DNA of 64,000 nucleotides, taken from assembly GCF_029227915.1 (NCBI RefSeq), contig NC_079883.1, positions 24,864,001-24,928,000 on the forward strand, written 5' to 3'. Of this stretch, positions 47,626 to 56,100 are shown one piece after another. Below the pieces are notes generated by a model. It made no database searches. It had not been told where the DNA came from and saw only the letters and a list, made by a program, of their open reading frames with translations. Origin of the DNA: Hydractinia symbiolongicarpus. Taxonomy: Eukaryota; Cnidaria; Hydrozoa; Anthoathecata; Hydractiniidae. The translations under genes and the position numbers were made by a program. The first letter of the stretch is position 1, and each line of letters starts with the position of its first letter.

Positions 47626-47659
47626 ATGTTTTCGACATGTAATAAACATGTCGAAACAT
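47626..47659 (+). terminator. hairpin overlapping the next start codon
   Basis: Arms ATGTTTTCGACATGT / ACATGTCGAAACAT (one bulged T), loop AATAA. The start ATG of the next gene (47648) is inside the right arm and the AATAAA promoter-like box is in the loop, so it could end one transcript and influence initiation of the next. Confidence 0.55.
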
Positions 47660-48226
47660 ATCATTATTCCAGAAGAAGCGAAAAAATTAAGCAGTATTTA
47701 CTATACCCCTGAAAATTTATGGACTGGTCGGAAGGCTGTTAAATTGCTCGCAGCCTTTGTCGAGTCCTATAACAAGGTGCTTGCGGAGAGACTGTTCAAG
47801 TCCCAGGATGCACAAGAGTTGGTCACTGATGAGACTAATACCACATGGGTGAAACATCTGTACACTATCGTGAAAAGCATGAACAATACCAAAACTGCCA
47901 TGATCGGCATGAAACCTTCAAAAGCGATCAAGATGGATGAGGTACCGCTTACGAAAGATCGCCTGGAGCAAGAAAAGCCTCTACCTGAGGACGGTCTTTA
48001 CTTGTACCTGCTACAACCTGGAGAAGAGCACGGTGATGCGAGAAGACGTGCTACTGACGCCTGGTGGAGCAAAAAGACGTATAGACTCGATCGTGCTCTT
48101 GCTGAGCCGGGTAGCCGTCTGTTGTACTATCTTGCAGGTGGGCCTGAACGTAGTTTTGTGGCAGAGGAGCTCATCCTAATCCCAGAGGATGTTCAAGTAC
48201 CTCCAGAGCATGTCAAGGAGTGGTAG
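47648..48226 (+). CDS. Polinton accessory protein of unknown function
   Basis: 192 residues, intact, ATG 47648 after GTAATAAAC. Helical N-terminal half (SSIYYTPENLWTGRKAVKLL, FVESYNKVLAERLF), then a linker with KDRLEQEKPLPEDGLYLYLL, and a C-terminal part rich in aromatic and acidic residues (AWWSKKTYRL, LLYYLAGGPERSFVAEE). It has no Cys-His-Asp/Gln layout of an adenain protease and no integrase DDE pattern. I do not recognise the family. Position directly after the capsid block suggests a structural or assembly role (weak inference). Confidence 0.6.
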   Translation: MSKHIIIPEEAKKLSSIYYTPENLWTGRKAVKLLAAFVESYNKVLAERLFKSQDAQELVTDETNTTWVKHLYTIVKSMNNTKTAMIGMKPSKAIKMDEVPLTKDRLEQEKPLPEDGLYLYLLQPGEEHGDARRRATDAWWSKKTYRLDRALAEPGSRLLYYLAGGPERSFVAEELILIPEDVQVPPEHVKEW

Positions 48227-48241
48227 ATGTGTGCTAGCGCA

Positions 48242-48282
48242 GTGCCCCTGCGGAGACGGGCTTTGCCCTTCCGCAGGGGCAC
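48242..48282. terminator. strong GC hairpin between convergent genes
   Basis: Perfect 13-base arms GTGCCCCTGCGGA / TCCGCAGGGGCAC with a second inner stem GGGC-TTT-GCCC, starting 15 bases after the 47648 gene's stop. It is the strongest hairpin in the window. Confidence 0.72.
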
Positions 48283-48296
48283 GACTGCTGTTTTTA

Positions 48297-48312
48297 TAGC
48301 TCGATCGAGCTA
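48297..48312. repeat. 16-base perfect palindrome
   Basis: TAGCTCGATCGAGCTA, flanked by T and A runs, between the GC hairpin and the end of the BRO gene. It may be a second terminator for the minus strand or a protein-binding site. Confidence 0.55.
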
Positions 48313-48328
48313 CAAAAATATTGGGGGG

Positions 48329-49129
48329 CTAAGCCATGTCAATGTCGAACATTCCCTCAAACAACTCACGCGTATCATCGTCGGGCAGGGTAAAGTGGTT
48401 TTTGTAAGAGTTCGCAGACCCTAGGGTGTCCTCCTTAAACCGACACCAGGTGTGTATCGCGTTAGGATCGTCACATCTCCCGAGTATAGTGCTCTCGGGG
48501 TACTTTGTCATCAGTATGCCCATGCTCTTGCCCAGCTGTCTACGCTGACATCTGATCATGTAGTAGGGATGCTTATCATGAGGATGGTTCTTGTCAACCA
48601 CGCATAGCACGTTGTCATATTGATGTCGATGCGGGACGTGTCTTTCTCGTAGTTCAACGATTTCTTCGTCCTTCTCCTGGAGGTCGTCCTCTAGGTTGGC
48701 AATGGTCACATCCCTTTGATCGAGATCATCCGCAAGGAGCGCCAGGGCTATATTTTTTTCTTCGATGGTTGCGGCAAGCTTTTGCATTTCTTTGGGTAGC
48801 ACCTCTTCAACAACCCAATCCAAAAATGGTTCTGCCTTGGATTTCTTACACCTTAAAAGGAAGCAATAGAGACCAGATTCTGTCAGTAACATCGTGTCTG
48901 GATGAAGGGGGGCGATATCGACCCCCTTGTCTTCTGCGGCACTTTTAACCTCCCAGGCCCGCTTTACATGCTTCTCCGGTACATGTGCCTGAATAGCTTT
49001 TCTACCATCACGATTATCGTTATACCCGACAGCTCTCCACACGTCTTTGGCTACGAGGCATTGGCCTCTTTCCTTAATGTACAAAGAACGAACTTTGCTG
49101 TTTTCAAAAAAATTACTGACCAAGGACAT
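48329..49129 (-). CDS. BRO-N family DNA-binding-type protein
   Basis: 266 residues from ATG 49129; the context TATAAGAAAGATG matches that of the 49634 gene. Residues ~1-95 are a BRO-N domain: RSLYIKERGQCLVAKDVWRA, VGYND, then LLTESGLYCFLLRCKKSKAE followed by PFLDWVVEEVLP. Residues ~100-150 form a coiled coil with repeated LEDDLQEKDEEI-type units. The C-terminal ~100 residues (PYYMIRCQRRQLGKSMGILM, then WCRFKED) resemble the C-terminal domain found after BRO-N or KilA-N in iridovirus- and mimivirus-type proteins. BRO proteins of large DNA viruses bind DNA or chromatin and may regulate transcription. The frame is intact. Its end faces the hairpins at 48242-48312. Confidence 0.82.
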   Translation of the reverse strand: MSLVSNFFENSKVRSLYIKERGQCLVAKDVWRAVGYNDNRDGRKAIQAHVPEKHVKRAWEVKSAAEDKGVDIAPLHPDTMLLTESGLYCFLLRCKKSKAEPFLDWVVEEVLPKEMQKLAATIEEKNIALALLADDLDQRDVTIANLEDDLQEKDEEIVELRERHVPHRHQYDNVLCVVDKNHPHDKHPYYMIRCQRRQLGKSMGILMTKYPESTILGRCDDPNAIHTWCRFKEDTLGSANSYKNHFTLPDDDTRELFEGMFDIDMA

Positions 49130-49150
49130 CTTTCTTATACACGCCAAGGC

Positions 49151-49354
49151 TCAACCACAGTTTTTTTGTGATTCGAAAAAAGTCACAAAATTACGAGGTC
49201 CAGCAAGCCTTCGCATTTTCCGGGGCAGCACTTTCTCTACAACCCATTCCAAAAAGGGTTCTGCCTCAGGTCTGCCACACCTCAAAAGGAAGCAATAAAG
49301 GCCTGGCTCTGGTAGCAAAACTGTGTTTGGCTGGGTGTGGACAGATCTGTCCAC
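49151..49354 (-). pseudogene. BRO-N gene fragment (tandem duplicate)
   Basis: The frame contains LLPEPGLYCFLLRCGRPEAE, then PFLEWVVEKVLPR, matching only the last third of the BRO-N domain of the neighbouring gene. It lacks the domain's first part, the coiled coil and the C-terminal domain, and there is no promoter-like box. At its far end (49357-49374, plus strand) lies a copy of the last codons of the 47648 gene (TGTCAAGGAGTGGTA), so part of that junction was duplicated too. It is a decayed tandem duplicate. Confidence 0.72.
49164..49190. terminator. weak hairpin TTTTGTGA / TCACAAAA
   Basis: Eight-base arms, loop of 11, upstream of the BRO gene; the same arm sequence as the hairpin at 41645-41670. 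Confidence 0.4.
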
Positions 49355-49384
49355 ACCTTGTCAAGGAGTGGTAAGCTGACGATA

Positions 49385-49414
49385 TTTTTTGTAGCCTCGT
49401 GAATCTACAAAAAA
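49385..49414. terminator. hairpin TTTTTTGTAG / CTACAAAAAA
   Basis: Perfect 10-base arms with a 10-base loop, between the duplicated junction and the end of the 49437 minus-strand gene. Confidence 0.58.
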
Positions 49415-49436
49415 GTTGAGTCTTCGAGCGCAGGCA

Positions 49437-49634
49437 CTATACACGCCAAGGCTCATCGATCCAATAATGAACACCAAGCTGAGGAAGCCATGGATATCTT
49501 TTGCATAACTCTTCAATATCCCGAGTCGTGTTTACCAGTTTGCTGTCATCGTCATCATGCACTGCATCTATCAGTCTGTCGTGTGCTCTCAAAAGAGCCT
49601 GATACACAGCTTTAATTACGCTCTCATTATCCAT
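49437..49634 (-). CDS. small acidic helical protein
   Basis: 65 residues from ATG 49634 (context TATAAGAAAAGATG). Predicted helical and acidic: ALLRAHDRLIDAVHDDDDSK, then VNTTRDIEELCKRYPWLPQL, ending in a Trp-containing tail. I do not recognise the family. It lies just downstream of the packaging ATPase in the same direction (start 51 bases after the ATPase stop), so the two may share a transcript. The frame has a promoter-like box and hairpin downstream, which supports a real gene. Confidence 0.5.
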   Translation of the reverse strand: MDNESVIKAVYQALLRAHDRLIDAVHDDDDSKLVNTTRDIEELCKRYPWLPQLGVHYWIDEPWRV

Positions 49635-49684
49635 CTTTTCTTATATGTCAAGAGTCTAACCAACAATCTTGCTTGGGACAGAAC

Positions 49685-50281
49685 TCAAAAAATTTTCCAA
49701 GTCCTGGGGTGCTCAAGTCTGATCCAAAGGCAAGCGTGCTTGGATTTTTTCAGCTGAGCCTTGATGTTTTCCCAGTCGCTGATCATGTTTGTTTCCTCGT
49801 CGACGAGTTTCATGTCTGATCGTTCGTGGGGGTACCACATGAACAACTGCTTTTTTTGCCTTCGAAGGTTCTTCGGGATGGCCGTGTAGCTTTGAGTGAG
49901 TAGCCAGAGACTGTGCTTGCGATGTCTACCACTGATGGCAAGCTCAAGCAAGGGCTGTTGCTTTTTATCAAGGCTATCGTCAGCTATCATATCGTCAACG
50001 ATAAACAACGTCTCTTCGCCCGCCAGCAATGACGACAGTTTTTGGATCCATTCGAACAGCTGCTCCTTGGGCTCCACCAGGAACACGTAGTCATCCCTCC
50101 ATAGCGAGTATCTCTCGAGATAGGTCTTGTTCCAGCGGATTGTAGGGCAGAGAATGACAATGTTGTCGAAAAGCTGCCTATACTCGTTTTCAAGCAAATC
50201 CAGGACACGCTGCGTCTTGCCACAGCTTGTCGGTCCAGTAAAGATTGCCGTATGCGGCTCCTTGACAATGTCTAGAGTCAT
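49685..50281 (-). CDS. genome-packaging ATPase (A32-like, FtsK/HerA superfamily)
   Basis: 198 residues from ATG 50281 (context CTAAAATAAAATG). Walker A is FTGPTSCGKTQRVLDLL (residues ~14-30) and Walker B is ETLFIVDDMIADDSL (~90-104). A downstream SLWLLTQSYTAIPKNLRRQK block carries the conserved sensor Gln, and the LRRQ stretch has possible arginine residues. Length and motif order fit the A32-like ATPases of Polintons, virophages and large DNA viruses, which drive DNA into the empty capsid. The frame is intact. Confidence 0.9.
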   Translation of the reverse strand: MTLDIVKEPHTAIFTGPTSCGKTQRVLDLLENEYRQLFDNIVILCPTIRWNKTYLERYSLWRDDYVFLVEPKEQLFEWIQKLSSLLAGEETLFIVDDMIADDSLDKKQQPLLELAISGRHRKHSLWLLTQSYTAIPKNLRRQKKQLFMWYPHERSDMKLVDEETNMISDWENIKAQLKKSKHACLWIRLEHPRTWKIF

Positions 50282-50435
50282 TTTATTTTAGGTCCTTCGG
50301 GTCACTCGTGTTTGCCTTGGACAGACACAAACCTTGTAGGGCGCTTACTTAGAGATGAAGCGGTTACCTTTTCTAATGTTCTCGCTTGCCCACATTGGTT
50401 GGGTATTTGTATAGTGTAGTCTTCTCGTTGGTCAA

Positions 50436-50678
50436 CTATTTTGGAGGCATCATGGAACGCTTATACCACCCTTGTTTTATCGTGTAATCGTCGAATAATA
50501 TCGCTCCCGTCATATAGCCAGCGAGCTTCAAGCCGTCCTCCATGTCCATCTTGGCCCCCGGTCTAGAAACTCCCAGAGCCTTTTTCGCGCCTAGCGCCAA
50601 GACTATAGTATAGGATACTAGTCTGACAGATTCCCACAAGGAATCGACGACTTCTTTCTGATACTCTTTGCTGCTCAT
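50436..50678 (-). CDS. small conserved Polinton protein
   Basis: 80 residues from ATG 50678 (context TTAATAAATGAG). It begins MSSKEYQKEVVDSLWESVRL, has a hydrophobic helix VSYTIVLALGAKKALGV (possible membrane segment), then DMEDGLKLAGYMTGAILFDD and YTIKQGWY with a short C-terminus. The frame is intact. It starts 9 bases after the stop of the next upstream gene, as in a compact transcription unit. I recognise the style as a recurrent small Polinton protein but know no function; a minor virion membrane component is a guess. Confidence 0.58.
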   Translation of the reverse strand: MSSKEYQKEVVDSLWESVRLVSYTIVLALGAKKALGVSRPGAKMDMEDGLKLAGYMTGAILFDDYTIKQGWYKRSMMPPK

Positions 50679-50687
50679 TTATTAAGG

Positions 50688-51061
50688 TTATCGCATCTTG
50701 AAAATGTCGATATGACGCCCTTCCGCTGACACGGTCGCCAGGCGATCGCGTTGCTTTTTCGTGGGTTGAGACGGCCCTTCCGCTGGCGCACCTGTGGAGA
50801 CGGTTTCAGCAGGCTTCTTACGTATGCAATAGACTGCCACGCAAACAGCAAGTACGAAAGCTAGACCTCCAGCGACATAGAGACTGTCTGGAAACTTGTG
50901 AGGACTTGCGACAGGTTCCTGACCCTCTTGCGAAGTACTTTTGCCCAAGTTCTTCTGTAAGTCAGCCTTGTTCTTGCGATTCCATTCAGCAAGTTTTTTC
51001 CAGCAGCAACACGACCCTCATTCTTCTTGGTTATGACTTGGTTAGATTGTTCTTCACTCAT
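50688..51061 (-). pseudogene. single-span membrane protein, frame change at an A run
   Basis: ATG 51061 follows CTAAATAAATGAG. The first frame is basic and ends in EGRVAAGKN at an A run (50994-50999). The protein-like frame then continues one base back: LAEWNRKNKADL, QEGQEPVASPHKFP, a membrane span (LYVAGGLAFVLAVCVAVYC), RKKP, and an acidic/basic tail with RDRLATVSAEG ending at 50688. The junction is a perfect A-AAA-AAC heptamer in the upstream frame, so this is either a lost base or a programmed -1 frameshift. About 125 residues in all. Topology would be N-terminus inside, one span. Confidence 0.6.
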
Positions 51062-51210
51062 TTATTTAGACTCGCCCTTGGAAAAATAGTAGATGAAAAG
51101 AGGTTTTTATCCAAAGTGCCCAGATGGGGGGTAGTGGGGGACGTTTCATACCCCACCTACAACGAAGGAAAAGCCATCGTTTTAAACGACCGAAGGCACG
51201 CTTGGGCTAA

Positions 51211-51238
51211 AAATTTTGTAAAGAGCTTTACAAAATTT
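51211..51238. terminator. hairpin AAATTTTGTAAAG / CTTTACAAAATTT
   Basis: Perfect 13-base arms with a 2-base centre, upstream of the 51061 gene and downstream of the 51342 gene on the minus strand. It would mark the end of the latter transcript. Confidence 0.6.
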
Positions 51239-51341
51239 CCTTGTAGTGACGAATCAGTGAATTTTCGACTTTTCTAGCAGAGCCAAGTTTTGCTCAAAAT
51301 TTCTTCGTCTACCATCCAATACTGCCTTTTCAAATTTTTTG
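51239..51341 (-). other. possible C-terminal extension of the 51342 gene
   Basis: A frame ending at 51254 (NKKFEKAVLDGRRRNFEQNL then ALLEKSKIH) overlaps the end of the 51342-51692 frame and looks like natural protein. It may be the true C-terminus after another frame change. Confidence 0.35.
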
Positions 51342-51958
51342 TTAAATATCTGACTGCTCCCCATCTTCTTCTTGCTGTTCATCATCTCGCTTTTCATCTG
51401 TCTTGGACACGGAGAGCTGAGTGTGATTAATGGTATGAGCAGCAACCAAGAGCGGAGCCAGAAATTTTCCAAAGGCAGAGTACACAAGGATCCCCAAATC
51501 TGCCATGGAGTCCTTGATAATTGGGTCTTCCTCAATGTCCTTTTTCAGACCCTCCGCACTATCGAGTTGAACAACATTACCTACGGCCTTCGCGTACATG
51601 CTAATCGCGTGTGAAGATAGTGCCTTGGCGGTCTTTTCTCCTTTCTCGTGAATTTCACGTTGAACGAATTCCGCATACGCTTTTTCGATCACCTCATCTG
51701 ATGCCTTGTCAGCAAAGCTTTCAGTACATTTCTTCGGTAAGAGTGCTGTTTGCCTTTGCGTATAGCTTCTTTCAAAGCTTGACGTTTGTCGATAGGTTTT
51801 TCACGATGTTCAAAAGCTTCTGCTGGTGTGTCGACTTCGTCAAATATTTCTGAGATTGCAGACATCTTTATTAGAAGCCTTCTATAGCGAAAAAAGCAGA
51901 GCACGATCAAGACGTACGGAAGAATTATTGCTATAGTGAGGCCTATGTCGTTCATCAT
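51342..51958 (-). pseudogene. conserved Polinton protein with N-terminal membrane helix, frameshifted
   Basis: ATG 51958 (context AAAATAAAAATG) starts with a membrane helix (IGLTIAIILPYVLIVLCFF), then MSAISEIFDEVDTPAEAF and a charged helix up to about AIRKGKQ near 51748. The original frame then becomes unnatural and stops at 51689. One base back, the frame gives a good protein: KCTESFADKASDEVIEKAY, KGEKTAKALSSHAISMYAK, then DPIIKDSMADLGILVYSAFG and KFLAPLLVAAHT, with an acidic Glu/Gln-rich tail. I recognise the second part (DPIIKDxMADLG...FLAPLLVAAHT) as a recurrent Polinton family of unknown function. A net loss of one base near an A run explains the break. Confidence 0.6.
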
Positions 51959-51990
51959 TTTTATTTTTCAAAACAAAACCCTCGCAAGGG

Positions 51991-52036
51991 AACCCTCTGG
52001 GTTTTTGTTGTTGTTGTTGTTTGAACCCAGAGGGTT
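51991..52036. terminator. hairpin AACCCTCTGGGTT / AACCCAGAGGGTT
   Basis: Perfect 13-base arms around a GTT-repeat loop, next to a smaller CCCT-AGGG stem at 51979-51990. It lies in the promoter-side spacer of the 51958 gene and would end any minus-strand transcript of the HNH gene. Confidence 0.68.
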
Positions 52037-52619
52037 TTTGATTCTGTGAGTATACCACTCAGAGCCTTTGGTTCACCATATCCGAGGTGTTTTTCAGTGC
52101 TGTTCTGCTTTGCAGGCTTAGCGTGCTTGCTCTTTATACTCTATACAGAATGTCGTGCTTGTACTACGCATTAACGAAACCCACCTTTTTAAGTGAGCAC
52201 TTTCAGAGGCCGTTCCTTGCACTGACATTTAACCGGCATTTTGGCGCAATTTTCCCCGACTGGCACATTGTGTGGGAGAAACCGGGGCGAGACGGCCGCT
52301 TCCAGCTAGGACGTGCTCTCGCCCGCGCACTCCTACCCTTCCGCCAGGATCTAAGCCTGCTCCCACAAATTTACTATAATTCGAGCTTCGTATATAGGCT
52401 ATTCAGTATCACCTTGAGTACTACCTGTGTGAAAATTCACGCATCACTGGCTAGCTCGTTTGCGCATCATGCAGAAAACCTCTTGCTTATTCAAAAATGT
52501 GTTTATCATTTTTGAATGGATGAGGCAAATGAGTTTTATCTTGTTACTACCGCTTTATACTGAAGAGGAGTGACTCAAAGTTGCCTGAAAATTTAAAATA
52601 TTTTTCAACGCGGCCTACT
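52037..52619. other. Polinton segment without a supported gene
   Basis: A plus-strand frame (52087-52515, first ATG 52150) encodes RHFGAIFPDWHIVWEKPGRD and similar sequence, but it has no AATAAA start context and no known family. Minus-strand frames are broken. This may be a decayed gene; I cannot say which strand. Confidence 0.35.
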
Positions 52620-53115
52620 TTACTCAGATATATATCGATGGCCCTTGCTTTGATTATCCTTGGTCCACAAGGGTTGCATGTTAGTATAGTGGAGCCTTGC
52701 TAATTGCACCTCCTCGCTGGGGTATTCTCCGTTCACGCGATACTTGAGCGGTACCTTGTGATCAAACTGCCACTGCCCTCGGTTTCCCCAGCACATCCCG
52801 TCTTTGAATTGATCCTGGATATGACCGATAAATGTGCAAATACCGCACCCCAGGTACTCTGTAGAGGCTATCTCCGTATCATACCTTAGTGCATCGTTAA
52901 TCTGGTTAGAATAAGTCTATGGAGATACCCAGGGTGATCACATATGGGGCACTGGTGTCTATGTTTTTGATGCGGACACTTTGCACGTTCCCGCCACGCC
53001 TTGAGGGTATCGCGGCATCTGTTGCACCGTTTCATTCGCTGGCCTTGTTTTGGATTTTAAAGTTGTCAAGGGATTGGGTTGGCTTACATTGTGTACATTT
53101 TTTACTGTCCTCCAT
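52620..53115 (-). pseudogene. HNH (His-Me finger) endonuclease, broken by two frame changes
   Basis: Reading the minus strand from ATG 53115 gives a first CxxC (KKCTQCK) and SLDNFK. One base back the frame continues with a second pair (RCNRCRDTLKAW), then KCPHQKHRHQCPICDHPGYL. Again one base back it gives EYLGCGICTFIGHIQDQF, GQWQFDHKVPLK, and LHYTNMQPLWTKDNQSKG, ending at TAA 52620. The DH...N...N...KG order and flanking zinc-type pairs are those of HNH / endonuclease-VII-like nucleases. All three parts are collinear in ~496 bases, with two net single-base losses. In viruses such enzymes resolve or cut DNA; here it is probably dead. It lies 58 bases beyond the PolB stop. Confidence 0.66.
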
Positions 53116-53173
53116 CTTGTTACTTTTTGTGAAGTGGTACTTCACAAAACTCTGGAGGGGGAAACCTCACTAT

Positions 53174-56100
53174 TCACAACATAAGAGGGGAGGTATGTAC
53201 GCCGTCAGCGTGCACCTTCCGCTTATCATAAAACGCCGAGAGGCCCAGCTTGTTTTGTTCGTACGTAACCATCCCCTGGTTGCGCACCCGGAAACGTACG
53301 TTTTTCGCAGTGTCAATAGAGCCATTCAACGCGTTCTTATACCTCTCCCATGTCATAGTGTTCTGCTTCTTCGACATGCCTTTACAGGAGAATTTTGTGC
53401 CCTCTTTCCCTTCGACGAAATAGCACTTGGCTGTCGTGGGAATCATCCTAAACCCTATAAACTCAAGCTTAAACAGACCTCCTGTTCGACTCGAGTACTT
53501 ATCAGTGACGAGCCAGTTTTTCACGTCCTTGTCGTACTCGTCAAGCAGTTCAGGGCAAACAACATCACGTAACTCTTCTCCAGAGATGGCAAAATAGGCA
53601 CTATCCGTATCCATGTAAATGTATTCAAAGTCTCGACGATCCACGTACTTGTCAATGAAGTCGTTGTAAAAAACCAGCATGCGCAATTTGGCCAGCTGGT
53701 ACACCGCAATGCCGCACTGGTACGCTCTGTCGATATGCACCTTTTTCTTTCCTTCTCGGATCTCGTAAGCATCGCCTATCTCTTCAAGATCTTCAAGGTA
53801 CGGCGATCGCAATGCTGCATCCACCTTCTTTTCATCTCTGGTAAAGGTGGTGTTCGCGTGCCTCGCTAGATCTTCGATCATTTTCCCATAGAACGAGTTC
53901 CCTTTCAGCTTGGCTGTATCTCCCGCAATACGCTTTTCAGGGTCTTTATCGGCTTGTCGTCGTGCATCCGCAATTTCTTCCGGAAACCATGCAAATGGCT
54001 TACCTCGTTTGTACTTGATGAACTGGTGAAACGCTGTCACCTGCAGGCCATGGTCGAGGTACCACTTTAGCACCGGAGTGTACAACAAGATCTTTTTAGC
54101 TTTCATCAACCCTAGAAGCTTACGTGTGCCTGAAATACGTTTGCGCTCTGTTGCTTTTAGGTACTCGTGCATGTGCTCAGGGATTTGATCGTCGGGTATC
54201 TCCTTGACCACAAATAGCGGAGCCATCTCGCTAAATTTGTCATACAGTTCCAGAGGGACCTCGATGTCGACCTGCGCAAAACCGAATAAGCTGCCGCTCT
54301 GCACCCCTTCTGTCAACAGTCTGATGTTGTGCTCAGCCGTGGGTGGGTTGATCTTGATCAGCTTCTCCTTCCCACAAGGAAAGTCTTGCATCAACGTACT
54401 CGGGTACAGCATGTTCGCGTCAAGCCCCAAAACAGTTTTGCACTTCCGTGGCTCCTGGTAGATATGGGATCTGATACCCGTCACGTCTCTCTCGTGGTAC
54501 CTACAGAACACGATGGCAGGCCCTCCCACCATGCCCGTTTGAAGCAGTTCATACGCCTCATTCTTCGTGCACTCAGTGCAAGCCTTTTGCACCTTTTTGC
54601 ACGCCTTGCAACTCTTTCCTTTGCATCCCCCTGCACATTTTCCCTTGCATGTCTTGCACTTTTTCCCCCTGCATGTCTTGCACTTTTTCCCCTTGCACGT
54701 CTCGCAATTCTCACCTTTCTTTCTCTTTCCACCACAACTCTCGCATGGCCTGCCGTTACACACCTCGCAAACGTTACCCTCACACTCTTTACACTGTTCT
54801 CGAGCTTTCTTGCACGCCTCGCAGCCCTCCCCTTTGCACGGTTTGCTTTCACACTTGTGCTTGCATGGTTCTCCTGGAGCGTATAGCTCTAGCTTTGGAT
54901 TCAGTCGTAGAGACTTGTTCAAGACGTAGCGCATCGATACACCTGGAATGCTTACTGCGTCTTTCAAAATGTCTATCTCGTCGTCGTAGTACTACCGCCT
55001 TGTCTTGTCCACGCCTTCGATGAAGGGTTCCACATCGGCTAAATTGTACTCACGCAACCAGTCCATCATGGTGACCCAGCCTCGCTTGTAAAATTCTGCA
55101 CGGAATGTTTCGTACTCATCAAGAGAGAGGGCGTTCTTCCTACTAAGACTGCTATAGAAGTGTTCGTACGCCACGGGTCCGACGTGGGTTAGCTTGTCAT
55201 AGCTCGTCAGCCACTCGTATGGGAACACCAGCTTTTCGAGCTTGCAATCCAGAGACTTGCACCATCGGTCGTAGCTCATACCAGGAGCGAGAAAATTTTT
55301 GATTTCGAGAAATTTGAACCTCGAGGTCGTGAGGAACATGTAGTTGTTGTCTTTCTTCGCCACGTTGATCTTTTTTTCATTGTCTTTAGCAATTTGATCG
55401 ACAAAGTACCGCTTGATCATGTTCTGGTCATACTTGCCGCTGTTGAAACCTATCACGGGCACTTGGCCCACCCACGCGTCCCATGCATTCTGAGTCTTGT
55501 CTGAAAGCATGTCAAAATCATTGGGTCTCGGGTACATTCTCTCCACCTCTTCCACGATGAGGGCGTGTCTCTTTTCGAGCTGCTCCACAAACTGTTTAAT
55601 CAAGATCTTGGGATCATCGTGCTCCAAGAACGTTGGATCTCCGTTCAGACTATCGTGAATGGCGACTCTGACCGGTACATGCTCCGAGATGTATGTTAGA
55701 TCGGATGTTTGCCGCTGGTGTAAAGGTGCTAAGAGAGCCTCGAAATCAAACACGATGTAGTGAGGGTAGGGTCAAAATTCTTTCTTGAGGTACCTCTTGG
55801 CCTTGGGTGGGCTCTCGCACTCCCACACTGTCACGAGGTTGTAGCCAAGTTTTCGGATGCCTTCCTCCTTTGACTTGGTGGCAATATATTGATTTTTGTT
55901 CGTGTTTGTTCCTTGGCAGGGACATCCGTGCCACTTGCAACCGTGGTACTCATAGACTGTCCTGATCTGAGGTTCATAGCCGTCTACCTTGTAGACCTCA
56001 TTTTTTTTCTCCCTGTAGCGTATGACTCGTTCTCCTCCATGCCCACAGAGTGCGTGATGAATGTGCCTTCCAGTTTCCCTCGACATGTATTCTATCCATT

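Noticed and set aside
47648-48226. adenain-type protease
   Set aside because: Right size and place, but no His-Asp/Glu-Gln-Cys arrangement could be found.
50282-50435. tiny minus-strand frame starting at 50395 (about 30 residues) between the 50436 gene and the ATPase
   Set aside because: Needs a frame change to look protein-like and lacks the AATAAA start context; left uncalled.
52919-53572. 217-residue plus-strand open frame
   Set aside because: Lies opposite the end of PolB and the HNH remnant; composition is that of an antisense frame.
54329-54929. several long plus-strand frames rich in Cys/His/Leu
   Set aside because: Antisense shadows of the repetitive Cys-rich insert in PolB.
41924-55774. 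stop-codon reassignment (TAA/TAG read as Gln) in the Polinton
   Set aside because: Other genes of the same element end with TAA and TAG at natural C-termini, and one lesion is TGA; ordinary nonsense mutations explain the pattern better.
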